A stretch of 64,000 nt of DNA. Source: Billgrantia ethanolica (lineage in GTDB: Bacteria; Pseudomonadota; Gammaproteobacteria; Pseudomonadales; Halomonadaceae). Below are positions 9,097-20,613 of this stretch, in pieces. The stretch is taken from NCBI RefSeq assembly GCF_021404305.1, contig NZ_JABFTX010000002.1, forward strand, positions 682,001 through 746,000, given 5' to 3'. Position numbers and translations under genes: made by a program. Position 1 is the first letter of the stretch; every line of letters starts with the position of its first letter. The notes below the pieces were generated by a model that worked only from the letters and a program-made list of their open reading frames with translations, was not told the origin of the DNA and ran no database searches.

Positions 9097-9140
9097 CCTC
9101 CCCGACGGTCTCGTCCCGGAGCTGTCCACATGTGGGGGTG

Positions 9141-9220
9141 CGCCAATGTGCTCACTACTGGCGCCCAGAGCCGCGCCAATGTGCTCACTACTGGCGCCCA
9201 GAGCCGCGCCAATGTACTCT
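9141..9220. repeat. 33-bp tandem repeat, 2.4 copies, upstream of ribBA
   Basis: Two identical 33-bp units (9141-9173, 9174-9206) and a third partial unit (9207-9220) with one change. Each unit carries an internal GGCGCC site. It ends about 90 bases before the ribBA start. The perfect identity suggests recent slippage or recombination. Confidence 0.9.
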
Positions 9221-9312
9221 GACGCCCATTCAACGTGGTGCGATTTGGCGACATTGCCTTGCTGCAGTGCACTATCGCCCATGAAGTCGTTCGAACATTC
9301 GGAGATTCCAGC

Positions 9313-10467
9313 GTGCAATCTTCCCATACGGGCCTGGCTCCCATCGAAGACCTGATCGAGGACATCCGTCAGGGCAAGATGGTGATCCTCATGGATGATG
9401 AGGATCGCGAGAATGAAGGCGATATCATCATGGCCGCGGAGAAGGTCCAGGCCGAGCATATCAACTTCATGGCGCGCCATGCGCGCGGCCTGATCTGCAT
9501 GCCGATGACCCGCGAGCGCTGCGAGCGGCTCAAGCTGCCGCTGATGGTGAGCGACAACGGCTCCGGTTTCGGCACCAAGTTCACGCTCTCCATCGAGGCC
9601 GCGGAAGGCGTCACCACCGGCATCTCCGCCGCCGACCGCGCGCGCACCGTGCAAGTGGCCGCCGCGCGCAATGCCCGTGCCGAGGATATCGTGCAGCCCG
9701 GCCACATCTTCCCGCTGATGGCCGAGCCCGGTGGCGTGCTGCGCCGTGCCGGTCATACCGAGGCGGCCTGCGACCTCGCCGCCCTGGCCGGCTGTGACCC
9801 CAGCGGCGTGATCTGCGAGATCATGAGTGATGACGGCAGCATGGCGCGGCGCCCGGAACTCGAGCGCTTCGCCGCCGAACACGGCATCAAGATGGGCACC
9901 ATTGCCGATCTGATCCACTACCGTATACACAACGAACAGACCGTGGAGCCGGTGGAATCCACGCTGGTCGACACGGCGGTGGGCAAGCTGACGCTGCACG
10001 TCTTTCACGACCGCATCCAGAACGCCCACCACGTGGCGCTGGTGAAGGGCCATCCGACGCCGGATACCCTGACTACGGTGCGGGTGCACCTGGCCGATAC
10101 CATGCGTGACCTGCTGGGACTGCAGAAGAGCGAGAACCGCAACTGGACGACCCACAGTGCGCTGGAAGAGATCGCCCGAGTCGAGCATGGCGTGTTCGTG
10201 CTGCTCGACGATGGTCGCCCGCACCAGGACTTCCGCGATCAGTTCGACGTCTTCCTGGAGCGCCGTCGCCTGCCGCGCACCAGCGACTCTGATGGTGCCG
10301 GTAACTACCTCACCATTGGCACCGGCTCGCAGATTCTGCGCCATCTAGGCGTGGGGCGCATGCGTCTGCTCAGCTCACCGTGGAAGTTCTCGGCGCTCTC
10401 CGGCTTCGACCTGGAAGTGGTCGAGCTGATCGCGCCGGGCGAGCGGGAAATCGACGCCGAAGGCTGA
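9313..10467 (+). CDS. ribBA: 3,4-dihydroxy-2-butanone 4-phosphate synthase (RibBA-type, degenerate RibA domain)
   Basis: 384-residue protein. The N-terminal 200 residues are a complete DHBP synthase, with the acidic motif [10 protein letters not shown] at 28-37 and [13 protein letters not shown] later; this makes the four-carbon unit of riboflavin from ribulose 5-phosphate. The C-terminal half has the shape of GTP cyclohydrolase II but contains no cysteine at all, so the zinc-binding CxxGD...RCDC motif is missing and that activity is unlikely. The GTG at 9313 has GGAG 8 bases upstream. Proteins of this kind occur in other gammaproteobacteria that carry a separate ribA. A plain annotation as bifunctional would be misleading. 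Confidence 0.9.
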   Translation: MQSSHTGLAPIEDLIEDIRQGKMVILMDDEDRENEGDIIMAAEKVQAEHINFMARHARGLICMPMTRERCERLKLPLMVSDNGSGFGTKFTLSIEAAEGVTTGISAADRARTVQVAAARNARAEDIVQPGHIFPLMAEPGGVLRRAGHTEAACDLAALAGCDPSGVICEIMSDDGSMARRPELERFAAEHGIKMGTIADLIHYRIHNEQTVEPVESTLVDTAVGKLTLHVFHDRIQNAHHVALVKGHPTPDTLTTVRVHLADTMRDLLGLQKSENRNWTTHSALEEIARVEHGVFVLLDDGRPHQDFRDQFDVFLERRRLPRTSDSDGAGNYLTIGTGSQILRHLGVGRMRLLSSPWKFSALSGFDLEVVELIAPGEREIDAEG

Positions 10468-10578
10468 ACGGCGGGCCAAAGAGCAAAGGGCCGGTGGGGT
10501 GTTCGCTTTCACCGGCTCGCTCGGCTTCAGCGGGATTGATACCGTATCCAGCAGGACCATTTTCATCAGGAACTAGCA

Positions 10579-11079
10579 ATGCATACCCTGTCTCAACTGG
10601 AAGGCAACTTCGTCGACGTCGATGGTCGCTACGTGATCGTGGTGGGCCGCTTCAACCATCATGTGGTCGACAGCCTCGTCGAGGGCGCCGTGGACAGCCT
10701 GGTGCGCCATGGTGTGGACGCCGAGAACATCGATATCGTCCATGTGCCCGGCGCCTGGGAGCTGCCGCTGGCAGTCAAGCGTGCCCTGCAGGTGGCGCGC
10801 CCCGACGCGGTGATCGCGCTGGGCGCGGTGATTCGTGGCGGCACGCCCCACTTCGAATACGTGGCGGGTGGCTGCAATGCGGCGCTGGGCAATCTGCAGC
10901 TCGAGTTCGAGACCCCCATCGCCAACGGCGTGCTGACGGTCAACTCCATCGAGCAGGCCATCGAACGCTCCGGCACCAAGGCCGGCAACAAGGGTGCCGA
11001 AGCGGCCATGGCGGCCATGGAAATGGTCTCTCTGCTGCGCGGCTTCGGCGACAGCGGCGAGAACGGAGACGCTTCATGA
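10579..11079 (+). CDS. ribH: 6,7-dimethyl-8-ribityllumazine synthase
   Basis: 166-residue lumazine synthase, which condenses the RibBA product with the RibD product to form the riboflavin precursor. It shows the family landmarks [33 protein letters not shown] and [21 protein letters not shown] precedes the ATG. It overlaps nusB by 4 bases and follows ribBA after 111 bases. Family members form 60-mer or pentamer shells; which applies here cannot be told. Confidence 0.95.
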   Translation: MHTLSQLEGNFVDVDGRYVIVVGRFNHHVVDSLVEGAVDSLVRHGVDAENIDIVHVPGAWELPLAVKRALQVARPDAVIALGAVIRGGTPHFEYVAGGCNAALGNLQLEFETPIANGVLTVNSIEQAIERSGTKAGNKGAEAAMAAMEMVSLLRGFGDSGENGDAS

Positions 11080-11582
11080 GTGGATCGCGCCCGCAACGCC
11101 CCCCATCCGCGGGCCAGCAAGCGCGGCGAGCGGCCCGTGAGTTGGCCGTCCAGGGGCTCTATCAGTGGCACATGACCGGCAAGTCGACCACCGCCATCGA
11201 AGCCGAGTTCCGCAGTCAGCAGCCCGACGACGATCTCGAGGATCACGAGAACTGGGCCAAGGTGATGCAGATCGCCGATCTGGCCCTGTTCCATGAACTG
11301 CTGCACAACGTGGTGCGCTTCCGCGAGGACCTGGATGCCGCCATCACACCGCTGCTCGACCGCCGTCTGGTGGACCTCGATCCCATCGAGCTGGCCATTC
11401 TGCGTCTGGGCGCCTACGAGCTGAGCCGTCGGATGGACGTGCCTTATCGCGTGGCGATCAACGAAGGCGTCGAGCTGGCCAAGTCCTTCGGCGCCACCGA
11501 TGGCCATAAGTACGTCAATGGCATCCTCGACAAGCTGGCCGCCCGGTTGCGTAGCGCCGAGGTCAGGGCCCGTCGCGGCTGA
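11076..11582 (+). CDS. nusB: Transcription antitermination factor NusB
   Basis: 168-residue NusB, which with NusE (S10) binds boxA RNA to keep RNA polymerase processive over rRNA operons. Landmarks: [13 protein letters not shown] near the N-terminus, the [22 protein letters not shown] central helices and [30 protein letters not shown] at the end (quoted in part). The ATG overlaps the ribH stop (ATGA), so translation is coupled. Position after ribH is the usual one. Confidence 0.95.
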   Translation: MSGSRPQRPPSAGQQARRAARELAVQGLYQWHMTGKSTTAIEAEFRSQQPDDDLEDHENWAKVMQIADLALFHELLHNVVRFREDLDAAITPLLDRRLVDLDPIELAILRLGAYELSRRMDVPYRVAINEGVELAKSFGATDGHKYVNGILDKLAARLRSAEVRARRG

Positions 11583-11592
11583 AGGTGCCCCG

Positions 11593-12546
11593 GTGGCCAG
11601 TGAATTCGAACTGATCGCCCGCCATTTCACTCCCGCTGCACCCGGTCCCGATGCCGGCGTGCCGCTGGGTGTGGGTGACGACTGCGCGCTGCTCGCCCCG
11701 CGTCCGGGGCGGCAGCTGGCGGTCAGCGTCGATACATCGGTGGCGAACGTGCACTTTCCCGCCGCTGCCCCGGCCGATGCAATCGGCTATCGGGCGCTGG
11801 CAGTCAGTCTCAGCGATCTGGCGGCGATGGGGGCGGAGCCGCGTTGGTGTCTCATGGCACTGGCGCTCGAGCACAACGACGAAGCCTGGCTGGCGCAGTT
11901 CGCTCGAGGCTTTCATGCGCTATGCGAGGCCAGCAAGACCGCCCTCGTGGGCGGCGACGTGACGCGGGGTCAGCTGTCCATTGGCGTGACGGTGATGGGC
12001 GAAGTGGCGGCCGGCGAGGCGTTGACCCGCGCAGGTGCGCGCCCCGGCGACACTCTGGCCGTGACCGGCTCACTCGGCGGTGGGGCAGGGGGGCTGGCAC
12101 TGTGGCAGCGCGGCGAACGCGACCTCGGCCACCCGCTGCTGGCCCGCTATCTCAAGCCGACACCTCGGCTCGCGGCCGGTATGGCGCTGCGTGGCCTGGC
12201 GCATGCCGCCATCGACGTTTCCGACGGCTTGCTGGCCGACCTCGAGCACGTGCTGGCGGCTTCCGGCGTCGGAGCGCGACTCGAGCCCGAGGCGCTGCCC
12301 TTGGCGAACGGATTGCGCGAGGCGCTGGGTGAAGAGGCCGCCTATCGCGCCGCGCTGTGTGGCGGCGACGACTACGAGCTGCTGGTCAGCCTGCCCGGCG
12401 AGAGACTCGACGAGGCACGCCGACGTCTGGCAGAGCAGGGCCTGGCACTGACCCCGATCGGCACGGTCAGCGCCGAGCCGGGCGTGAAGGGCGTCGACAT
12501 CGGCGGTGCCCACGGCTGGCAGCACTTCCCTGGAGGCGAGCCATGA
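11593..12546 (+). CDS. thiL: Thiamine-monophosphate kinase
   Basis: 317-residue ThiL, phosphorylating thiamine monophosphate to the active diphosphate. The start is GTG at 11593 (MASEFELIARHF), with GAAGG overlapping the nusB stop. Family motifs VGDDCALL near residue 30, DLAAMGAEPRW, GGDVTRG and DVSDGLLAD with GGDDYELL are all present. It overlaps pgpA by 4 bases. Standard member of the nusB-thiL-pgpA string. Confidence 0.94.
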   Translation: MASEFELIARHFTPAAPGPDAGVPLGVGDDCALLAPRPGRQLAVSVDTSVANVHFPAAAPADAIGYRALAVSLSDLAAMGAEPRWCLMALALEHNDEAWLAQFARGFHALCEASKTALVGGDVTRGQLSIGVTVMGEVAAGEALTRAGARPGDTLAVTGSLGGGAGGLALWQRGERDLGHPLLARYLKPTPRLAAGMALRGLAHAAIDVSDGLLADLEHVLAASGVGARLEPEALPLANGLREALGEEAAYRAALCGGDDYELLVSLPGERLDEARRRLAEQGLALTPIGTVSAEPGVKGVDIGGAHGWQHFPGGEP

Positions 12547-13016
12547 ACCGCTGTCCACCGAGCGTCTGGCGGCGCCCCGTTCACTTCTTTGCCTTCGGCC
12601 TGGGCAGCGGCGGCGTGCCCTGGGCACCCGGCACTTTCGGTACCCTGGCGGCGATTCCCTTCTACTGGCTGCTCTCCGAACTGCCGCTGGGCTGGTACCT
12701 GACGCTGGTGGCGGTCGCCTTCGTGGTGGGCGTCTGGCTGTGCGACAAGACCTCGCGGGATCTCGGCGTTCACGACCATTCCGGCATCGTATGGGACGAG
12801 TTCGTCGGCTACTGGATCACCATGGCTGCTGTGCCGTTCTCCTGGGAGGCGGCACTATGGGGGTTCGTGCTGTTTCGTATCTTCGACGTCTTCAAACCAT
12901 GGCCGATCCGCTGGGCCGACAGGCGCGTGGCGGGCGGGTTCGGCATCATGATCGATGACGTTCTTGCCGGTATCTACGCCTGGAGTACCATGCACCTGTG
13001 GCTTTGGTTGCACTAG
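12543..13016 (+). CDS. pgpA: Phosphatidylglycerophosphatase A
   Basis: 157-residue inner-membrane phosphatase that dephosphorylates phosphatidylglycerol phosphate. It has the family features GSGGVPWAPGTFGTL near residue 21, HDHSGIVWDEFVGY, FRIFDVFKPWPI and IDDVLAG, with about four membrane helices. ATGA overlap with thiL shows coupling. The reading from 12543 removes in-frame sequence that belongs to thiL in another frame. Confidence 0.94.
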   Translation: MNRCPPSVWRRPVHFFAFGLGSGGVPWAPGTFGTLAAIPFYWLLSELPLGWYLTLVAVAFVVGVWLCDKTSRDLGVHDHSGIVWDEFVGYWITMAAVPFSWEAALWGFVLFRIFDVFKPWPIRWADRRVAGGFGIMIDDVLAGIYAWSTMHLWLWLH

Positions 13017-13076
13017 TTTACATCCAGTACACGGTTAATCGGTCTGGCGCAGGTATCACCACAGGGAGGCGAAACT

Positions 13077-14315
13077 ATGCGCAAGGAACGTCTCATCGTC
13101 CCGCTGCTGGTCGTGCTGCTGCTCGCCTGGTTGAGCGCGCAGGCGGTTTCGAGCTGGCTGTTCGAGCGTGAGATGGCGCGTACCCTCGCCGATCTCGAGG
13201 CGCGAGGGGAGATCGATATCGAACGGGTAGAGGTGGAGCAGGGGTGGTGGTCCTCTTCCGGGCGCATCTACCTGGCGCCGCTGTTCGGTCATCTGTGGCA
13301 GCTGGAGCTGACCTATCGCGCCCGCCATGGGGTGCTCAGCACTCACCTGGACGGCGAGGCCATGCTGCGTCATGGCCCCAATGCCGTGCACCTCTTCGGC
13401 GATTCCCTGTCCACCTCCCCACCCCTCTGGGAGGCCAGCTACCACTCCCTGACCGGCACCCTGGAAGGCGGGCTGCAGCTGGCTCCGCTGCGCATTACCC
13501 AGCAGGAGCGGGAGCTCGTGTTCGGCGGCGGCAGGCTGCGCTTCAGCGGCGAGCAGGGCAACTGGCGGATGCGCGCCCATCTCGACGCCTGGTCATTGAG
13601 TGACGGCGCGGCTCGCCTGGAGGTGGGGCCGGCCATTCTCAACAGCCAGTATGCCTATACCGAAGACGCGCACTCCTTCACTCAGGAGGACCGCCTGCAG
13701 ATCGAATCCCTCACCTGGCATCAGCCCCAGCTCAGGCTCGATGCGAATGGTATCCGTCTATCGAACCGCACCTCGCTGGACGAGCAGGAACTGAGGATGC
13801 AACTCGCGCTGGACCTAGGCGAGATCCATGCCGCGGAGCAGGTGCTGTTGACCGGCCAGGTGGACGTTGAGCTCTCGCGCTTCAACGCCGATGCGATACG
13901 CAGCAGCATGCTGCGCTTGCGCCAGCTGGCAGCCAGTGGGCACCACGGCATGAAGCAAAAGGCACTGCTGAGCGAGCTCGAGCCCTATCTGCTGGCGGTG
14001 CTGCAGGACTCGCCGCGTCTCGATCTGCAGCGCCTGGAGCTGGACAGTCCGATGCTGGGGCTGTCGGCTCGGGTCGACGGCTCGCTGTTCTTCGACGGAC
14101 GCCGGCTCGAAGAGCTGAGCCTGCTGGGTCTCGACGAGCCCACCGTCAAGGCGCGCTGGAGACGGCGCCTGGATGGCGACTTCACCTGGTACGAGCTGCC
14201 TACCGTGGTGGCCCTGTGGCTCGGTTTGCCGCTGGATACGCGAACGCTGGAAGTCGACGTCGGCCGCGGGCAGGTGCGGGTCAACAGCCGTCCGTTGCCC
14301 CCGCTCTGGCGCTGA
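13077..14315 (+). CDS. DUF945 (YdgA-like) family protein
   Basis: 412-residue protein with an N-terminal membrane anchor or uncleaved signal (residues 7-26) followed by a long beta-rich region typical of DUF945/YdgA, a family of unknown biochemical function exported to the periplasm. A strong GGGAGG lies 7 bases before the ATG. Lengths in the family run from about 400 to 500 residues. It follows pgpA after 60 bases and may be co-transcribed, but the next gene, lon, has its own promoter. No catalytic motif is visible. Confidence 0.85.
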   Translation: MRKERLIVPLLVVLLLAWLSAQAVSSWLFEREMARTLADLEARGEIDIERVEVEQGWWSSSGRIYLAPLFGHLWQLELTYRARHGVLSTHLDGEAMLRHGPNAVHLFGDSLSTSPPLWEASYHSLTGTLEGGLQLAPLRITQQERELVFGGGRLRFSGEQGNWRMRAHLDAWSLSDGAARLEVGPAILNSQYAYTEDAHSFTQEDRLQIESLTWHQPQLRLDANGIRLSNRTSLDEQELRMQLALDLGEIHAAEQVLLTGQVDVELSRFNADAIRSSMLRLRQLAASGHHGMKQKALLSELEPYLLAVLQDSPRLDLQRLELDSPMLGLSARVDGSLFFDGRRLEELSLLGLDEPTVKARWRRRLDGDFTWYELPTVVALWLGLPLDTRTLEVDVGRGQVRVNSRPLPPLWR

Positions 14316-14342
14316 CTCACGCTCCCTCGTTGCATGAGCCGA

Positions 14343-14370
14343 CTTGAAGTTCGACGCTGCTGCCCGCATT
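14343..14370 (+). promoter_or_regulatory. Probable sigma-32 heat-shock promoter of lon
   Basis: CTTGAA at 14343-14348, a 14-base spacer, then CCCGCATT at 14363-14370. This closely matches the RpoH consensus (CTTGAA, 13-17 bases, CCCCATNT), and it stands 50 bases upstream of the lon start, where heat-shock control is expected. Confidence 0.75.
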
Positions 14371-14420
14371 CCACAGGGCAGTGAACAACCCGGCTTCAAC
14401 AGCTTCAGGACGAGGTCTTC

Positions 14421-16856
<2,436 letters not shown>

Positions 16857-16862
16857 CGGTGG

Positions 16863-16898
16863 GGCGCCAGCGCAGCCTTACATGGATGCGTTGGCGCC
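16863..16898. terminator. Hairpin between convergent lon and SDR genes
   Basis: Arms 16863-16874 and 16887-16898 pair over 12 bp with one G-U, around a 12-base loop. It begins 6 bases after the lon stop and overlaps the 3' end of the SDR gene. No T-tract, so termination ability is uncertain. Confidence 0.4.
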
Positions 16899-17606
16899 GC
16901 CGTCCACTACCAGGGTTTCGCCGTTGACGAAGGTGTTCTCGGCCGAGGCCAGGAAGGCCACGGCCGCGGCCACCTCGTCGGCGGTGGCCACTCGGCCGAG
17001 CGGGGTGGCCGCCTGCCATCGCCGGCGTGACTCGGACTCGGCGTCCTGCATGCCGGCGCTCACCGGGCCGGGTGCCACGGCGTTGACCAGGATGCCGTGG
17101 GGGCCGAGTTCCACCGCCAGCGCCCGGGCGAGCGCCAGCATGGCGCCCTTGCACATGGCGTAGGTCGAGCGCTCGGTGGTGGTGCGCAAGCCATGGGCCG
17201 AGGCGAGGATGACCAGGCGTCCGCCGTTACCCTCCATCATCAGCCTGGCGGCGGCCTGCAGCGCCAGATAGGCGCCGCCGACGTTGACCTGCAGCATCTC
17301 CCCGAGCTCTTCCCTCGACACTTCGATGAAGCGCCCGCGGCGAATTACCCCGGCAGCATTGATACAGGCATCGAGACCCGTGCCATGGGCCGCGATACGG
17401 GAGAAGGCCGCCTCGATGCTGGCCGGTTCGGTCAGGTCGCAGGCTAGGAAGGCGCATTGCTCCGGCCATCTTTCCCGTAGAGCTCTGGCCCGGGCTTCTG
17501 CCCGTTCATGGTCGAGCATAAAGACGAAATCGCCAGCTTCCATCAGCTTCGTGACGACGGCGCTGCCGATGCCGCCGGTGGCGCCCAGTACGGCCGTGAT
17601 TCGCAT
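16878..17606 (-). CDS. Short-chain dehydrogenase/reductase
   Basis: 242-residue classical SDR. The NAD(P) motif GATGGIG is at residues 8-14, the structural NAG equivalent is NAAG, and the catalytic Tyr and Lys lie in STYAMCKG. The start at 17606 has AGGA 8 bases upstream; 18 more codons are open but end in AT-rich promoter-like sequence. A TATAAT-like hexamer for this strand lies at 17644-17649. It is divergent from the TAXI-TRAP transporter with 139 bases between starts, so it may act on the imported compound or be co-regulated. The substrate is unknown. Confidence 0.85.
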   Translation of the reverse strand: MRITAVLGATGGIGSAVVTKLMEAGDFVFMLDHERAEARARALRERWPEQCAFLACDLTEPASIEAAFSRIAAHGTGLDACINAAGVIRRGRFIEVSREELGEMLQVNVGGAYLALQAAARLMMEGNGGRLVILASAHGLRTTTERSTYAMCKGAMLALARALAVELGPHGILVNAVAPGPVSAGMQDAESESRRRWQAATPLGRVATADEVAAAVAFLASAENTFVNGETLVVDGGANASM

Positions 17607-17745
17607 GACATGTCCTAGGTATTCTTCGCTGGAAAAAATCGGCATTATAGACGTTTGCACGACATTTCTTTATAACGAATCGACCACTACAACAATACAC
17701 ACGAGCCATCGCGCCGCGATGCTGGACGCCATAAGGGAGAGACCG

Positions 17746-18723
17746 ATGTCAAACCGCAAGCTCGCCTTCACCCGCACCCTGCTGGCCACGGCCACGGCCG
17801 TACTGTTGGGTACCACTGCGCTTTCCGCCCAGGCCGAAACCCGGGTCACCTACAAGTCCGCCTCGGCGGGCACCGCTTACTATCAGATGGGGGTCGAACT
17901 CTCCGAAGCGATTCGTCGCGGTACCGGGGGCGAAGTCGTACTGACTCTGGAGGAGAGCCAAGGCTCGGTGCAGAACGTCATGGAAGTGATGGCGCGCCAG
18001 GGCAACTACGTGTTCACCACGCCGCCCGGTCTGGTCGATCAGGCCATGGCCGGCGAGGGGCCCTTCGCCGAACGTCAGAGCCCGCGCTTCCAGGAGATTC
18101 GCGGTCTGTTCCCGATTCCCTCCATTACCATGCACTTCGTGGCGGCAGGCAATGAAGGCGTGATCGGTCTCGAGGACCTGGAAGGCAAGCATGTCCTGAT
18201 CGGTCGCGGCACCTTCGGCGCGCGCGAGGCGGAGCGCTATCTGGAACTGTTCGACATGCTGGACAAGGTGCGTGTGGCCAACGCCGAGATAGGCAGCGGC
18301 CCCGATGCACTGAAGAACGGTCAGATCGATGCCTTCGTCACGGCCAGCTCCTTCCCCACGCCCAATGTGATCGAAACCGCCGCCAGCATGCCGATCAGCC
18401 TGGTCAGCCTCACCGACGAACAGATCGAGCAGACCGGCGCAGCGCGCCAGACCATCCCGGCCGGCACCTACTCCGGCGTCGACCAGGATGTGGAAACTAC
18501 CTCGCTGCCGGTAATCGCCTACACCACTACCGGCATGGACGATGACACTGCCTACACGCTGACCAAGACCTTCTGGGAGCGTCGTGACGCCATGGCGGAC
18601 GAGACCGCCTGGTGGGGCAGCATCACCCACGACATGATCGGCAACATTGCCGGTACCCTGCATCCCGGGGCCGTGCGCTACTACGACGAAGCCGGCATCG
18701 AGATTCCCGACGAACTGCGCTAA
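17746..18723 (+). CDS. TAXI-family TRAP transporter solute-binding protein
   Basis: 325-residue periplasmic receptor. A signal peptide (residues 1-29, ending LSAQA) is followed by the TAXI-type opening RVTYKSASAGTAYYQMGVEL in pieces, with typical ISLVSLTDEQ and TYTLTKTFWE-like regions. TAXI receptors serve secondary, ion-driven TRAP importers for carboxylates such as glutamate and 2-oxoglutarate, although most substrates are unknown. AGGGAG precedes the ATG. The fused permease follows after 24 bases. The 140-base upstream gap is AT-rich and shared with the divergent SDR. Confidence 0.9.
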   Translation: MSNRKLAFTRTLLATATAVLLGTTALSAQAETRVTYKSASAGTAYYQMGVELSEAIRRGTGGEVVLTLEESQGSVQNVMEVMARQGNYVFTTPPGLVDQAMAGEGPFAERQSPRFQEIRGLFPIPSITMHFVAAGNEGVIGLEDLEGKHVLIGRGTFGAREAERYLELFDMLDKVRVANAEIGSGPDALKNGQIDAFVTASSFPTPNVIETAASMPISLVSLTDEQIEQTGAARQTIPAGTYSGVDQDVETTSLPVIAYTTTGMDDDTAYTLTKTFWERRDAMADETAWWGSITHDMIGNIAGTLHPGAVRYYDEAGIEIPDELR

Positions 18724-18747
18724 CCAAGGCTGGCGGCGGGGGCAAGG

Positions 18748-20589
18748 ATGCTCCCGTTGCGGTCGCAAGGCATCCCCATTTTCATGTTATCGACACTCTC
18801 TTCTTCAACGCCGGGCAGCGCCGCCGAGGGCGTACCTCGCCTGCACCCCGCCTGGGTGGTGCTCGGTGCCGTCACGGTCTGCTTTCATCTCGGGCTGATC
18901 TTCTACGGCCTGACGCCGGCCCTGGTCAGCCGGCCCATCCACCTGGCGCTGGCGCTGCCGTGGATCCTGATCCTGGCCGCCCGCACTCCCTTCGAGCGCT
19001 GGAGCGGCTGGCTACTGACCGTACTCGGTATCGCCGCCTGCGGCTACATCGCCTTCAACGAGGAAGCGCTGGCCAATCAGTACGGCTTCATCGACAACAA
19101 TTTTCAGATGGCGCTGGGGGTCTTCCTGATCGTGCTGACCCTGGAGACCGCGCGTCGGGCGATCGGCTGGCCGCTACCGCTGGTGGCGGTGGCGGCACTG
19201 GCCTATGCGGTGTTCGGTGAGCACATCCCCGGCCAGTTCGGCCATCCGGGGCTGCCGATGCAGAGCTTCGTCGGCACGCTGACCATCGCCGAGAGTGGCC
19301 TGTGGGGCTCACTCACCGGGGTCAGCGTCGGCGTGGTGGCAATTTTCGTCATCTTCGGTGCGGTGCTCAACGCCGGCGAGGCAGGGCGCGGCTTCATGAA
19401 CATGGCCAGCGCCTTCGCCGGACGCCTGACCGGCGGCGCGGCCAAGGTCTCGGTGATCTCCTCGGCGCTGATGGGCTCCATCTCCGGCTCCGCCTCGGCC
19501 AACGTGGCTTCCACCGGCGCCATCACCATTCCCTCCATGGTGCGCCTGGGCTATCCGCGCACCCTGGCCGGCGGCGTCGAGGCGGTTGCCTCCTCGGGTG
19601 GACAGATCATGCCGCCGCTGATGGGGGCGGGCGCCTTCGTCATGGTGGAGCTCACCGGCACGCCCTATACCCAGATCATGGCGGCGGCGCTGCTGCCGGC
19701 AATCCTCTACTTTGCTACCGTATGGATGGGCATCAACGCCTACGCCACCCGCCACGACCTGCGCCCCATGGCGGCGGAGGACCGTGCCAGCGGCAAGGAG
19801 GTGGCAATCACCTCGCTGTTCTTCGCCGTGCCCTTCGTGCTGCTGCTCGAGCGCATCTTCCTCGGCGGCTACACACCGCAGTACGCCGCTAGCATCGCCA
19901 TCTTCGCCGGCATGCTACTGCTGTTCTTCGACGTGACGCTCACCTTCTCCCTGCGCGGCTTCGCCTCGCGAATGGCCGAGGCCATGGTCACTGCAGGACG
20001 TCAGGTGGCGGTGATCGGCGCCATCATCATCTGCGCTTCGCTGGTGATCGGCGTGCTGTCGCTCACCGGTCTCGGGGTCAAGATCACCTCGGGCATCCTG
20101 TCGCTGTCCAACGAGATGCTGTGGCCGGCGCTGCTGCTCACGGCACTGGCCTGCCTGGTGCTGGGCATGGAGGTGCCGACCACGGCGGCCTATGTGATCT
20201 GCGTCTCGGTGGCGGGGCCCGCACTCACGGCGTTGGGCCTCGAGCCGCTGCTGGCCCACCTGTTTGTGTTCTGGTTCGCACTGCTCTCGACCATCACGCC
20301 GCCGGTCTGCGGCGGGGTGTTCATCGCCGCCGGCATGGTCGGGGAGAACTGGCTCAAGGTGGCGCTGAAGGCCATGGCGCTGGGCATCGGGCTCTACATT
20401 ATCCCGCTGGCCATGGTTGCCAATCCCGACGTGATACGCCTGGCCTTCGACCCGCTGTGGGCAATCTTCGATGCGCTGAAGATCGCCCTGGGTCTGATGG
20501 CGATTTCCTACGGCGTGATCGCACGGCGCGCGGCCTGGCTGCGGGTGCTGCTGGTCATTGTCGGGGCATTGGTGATCTTCGCCTTTTGA
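18748..20589 (+). CDS. Fused 4TM/12TM TRAP transporter permease
   Basis: 613-residue membrane protein combining the small DctQ-like and large DctM-like subunits, the usual arrangement for TAXI systems. The DctQ-like part occupies about the first 150 residues; the DctM part has STGAITIPSMVRLGY, SSGGQIMPPLMGAGAF and STITPPVCGGVFIAAG. It moves the ligand caught by the preceding receptor, driven by a sodium or proton gradient. The start is uncertain: ATG at 18748 has AAGG only 2 bases upstream, and ATG at 18784 is an alternative with no clear ribosome site. Confidence 0.9.
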   Translation: MLPLRSQGIPIFMLSTLSSSTPGSAAEGVPRLHPAWVVLGAVTVCFHLGLIFYGLTPALVSRPIHLALALPWILILAARTPFERWSGWLLTVLGIAACGYIAFNEEALANQYGFIDNNFQMALGVFLIVLTLETARRAIGWPLPLVAVAALAYAVFGEHIPGQFGHPGLPMQSFVGTLTIAESGLWGSLTGVSVGVVAIFVIFGAVLNAGEAGRGFMNMASAFAGRLTGGAAKVSVISSALMGSISGSASANVASTGAITIPSMVRLGYPRTLAGGVEAVASSGGQIMPPLMGAGAFVMVELTGTPYTQIMAAALLPAILYFATVWMGINAYATRHDLRPMAAEDRASGKEVAITSLFFAVPFVLLLERIFLGGYTPQYAASIAIFAGMLLLFFDVTLTFSLRGFASRMAEAMVTAGRQVAVIGAIIICASLVIGVLSLTGLGVKITSGILSLSNEMLWPALLLTALACLVLGMEVPTTAAYVICVSVAGPALTALGLEPLLAHLFVFWFALLSTITPPVCGGVFIAAGMVGENWLKVALKAMALGIGLYIIPLAMVANPDVIRLAFDPLWAIFDALKIALGLMAISYGVIARRAAWLRVLLVIVGALVIFAF

Positions 20590-20613
20590 GATGGGTTCCT
20601 GGAGGAAAACAAG

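Larger units (their letters stand above)
9003..9312. other. 310-bp non-coding gap between ribD and ribBA
   Basis: No credible gene is seen. It holds two tandem repeat blocks (9055-9096 and 9141-9220, listed separately). I looked for an FMN riboswitch and for remnants of riboflavin synthase and found neither. An in-frame continuation of another frame of ribD runs through to 9222 but has no start, no ribosome site and only repeat-derived residues. Confidence 0.6.

Noticed and set aside
9141-9220. CRISPR array
   Set aside because: Units are adjacent with no unique spacers and no cas genes are present; it is a plain tandem repeat.
8947-9222. 91-codon open frame running through the ribD-ribBA gap
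   Set aside because: Begins inside ribD in another frame, has no ribosome site, and its C-terminal residues come only from the 33-bp tandem repeat.
9003-9312. FMN riboswitch upstream of ribBA
   Set aside because: The GGGGCAGGGC stretch is suggestive but the conserved CCCGACCGGCGGT-like core and the paired arms are absent.
7710-9365. 551-codon minus-strand open frame opposite ribD
   Set aside because: Antisense to a certain ribD; its start lies inside the 33-bp repeats and the product has no recognisable family.
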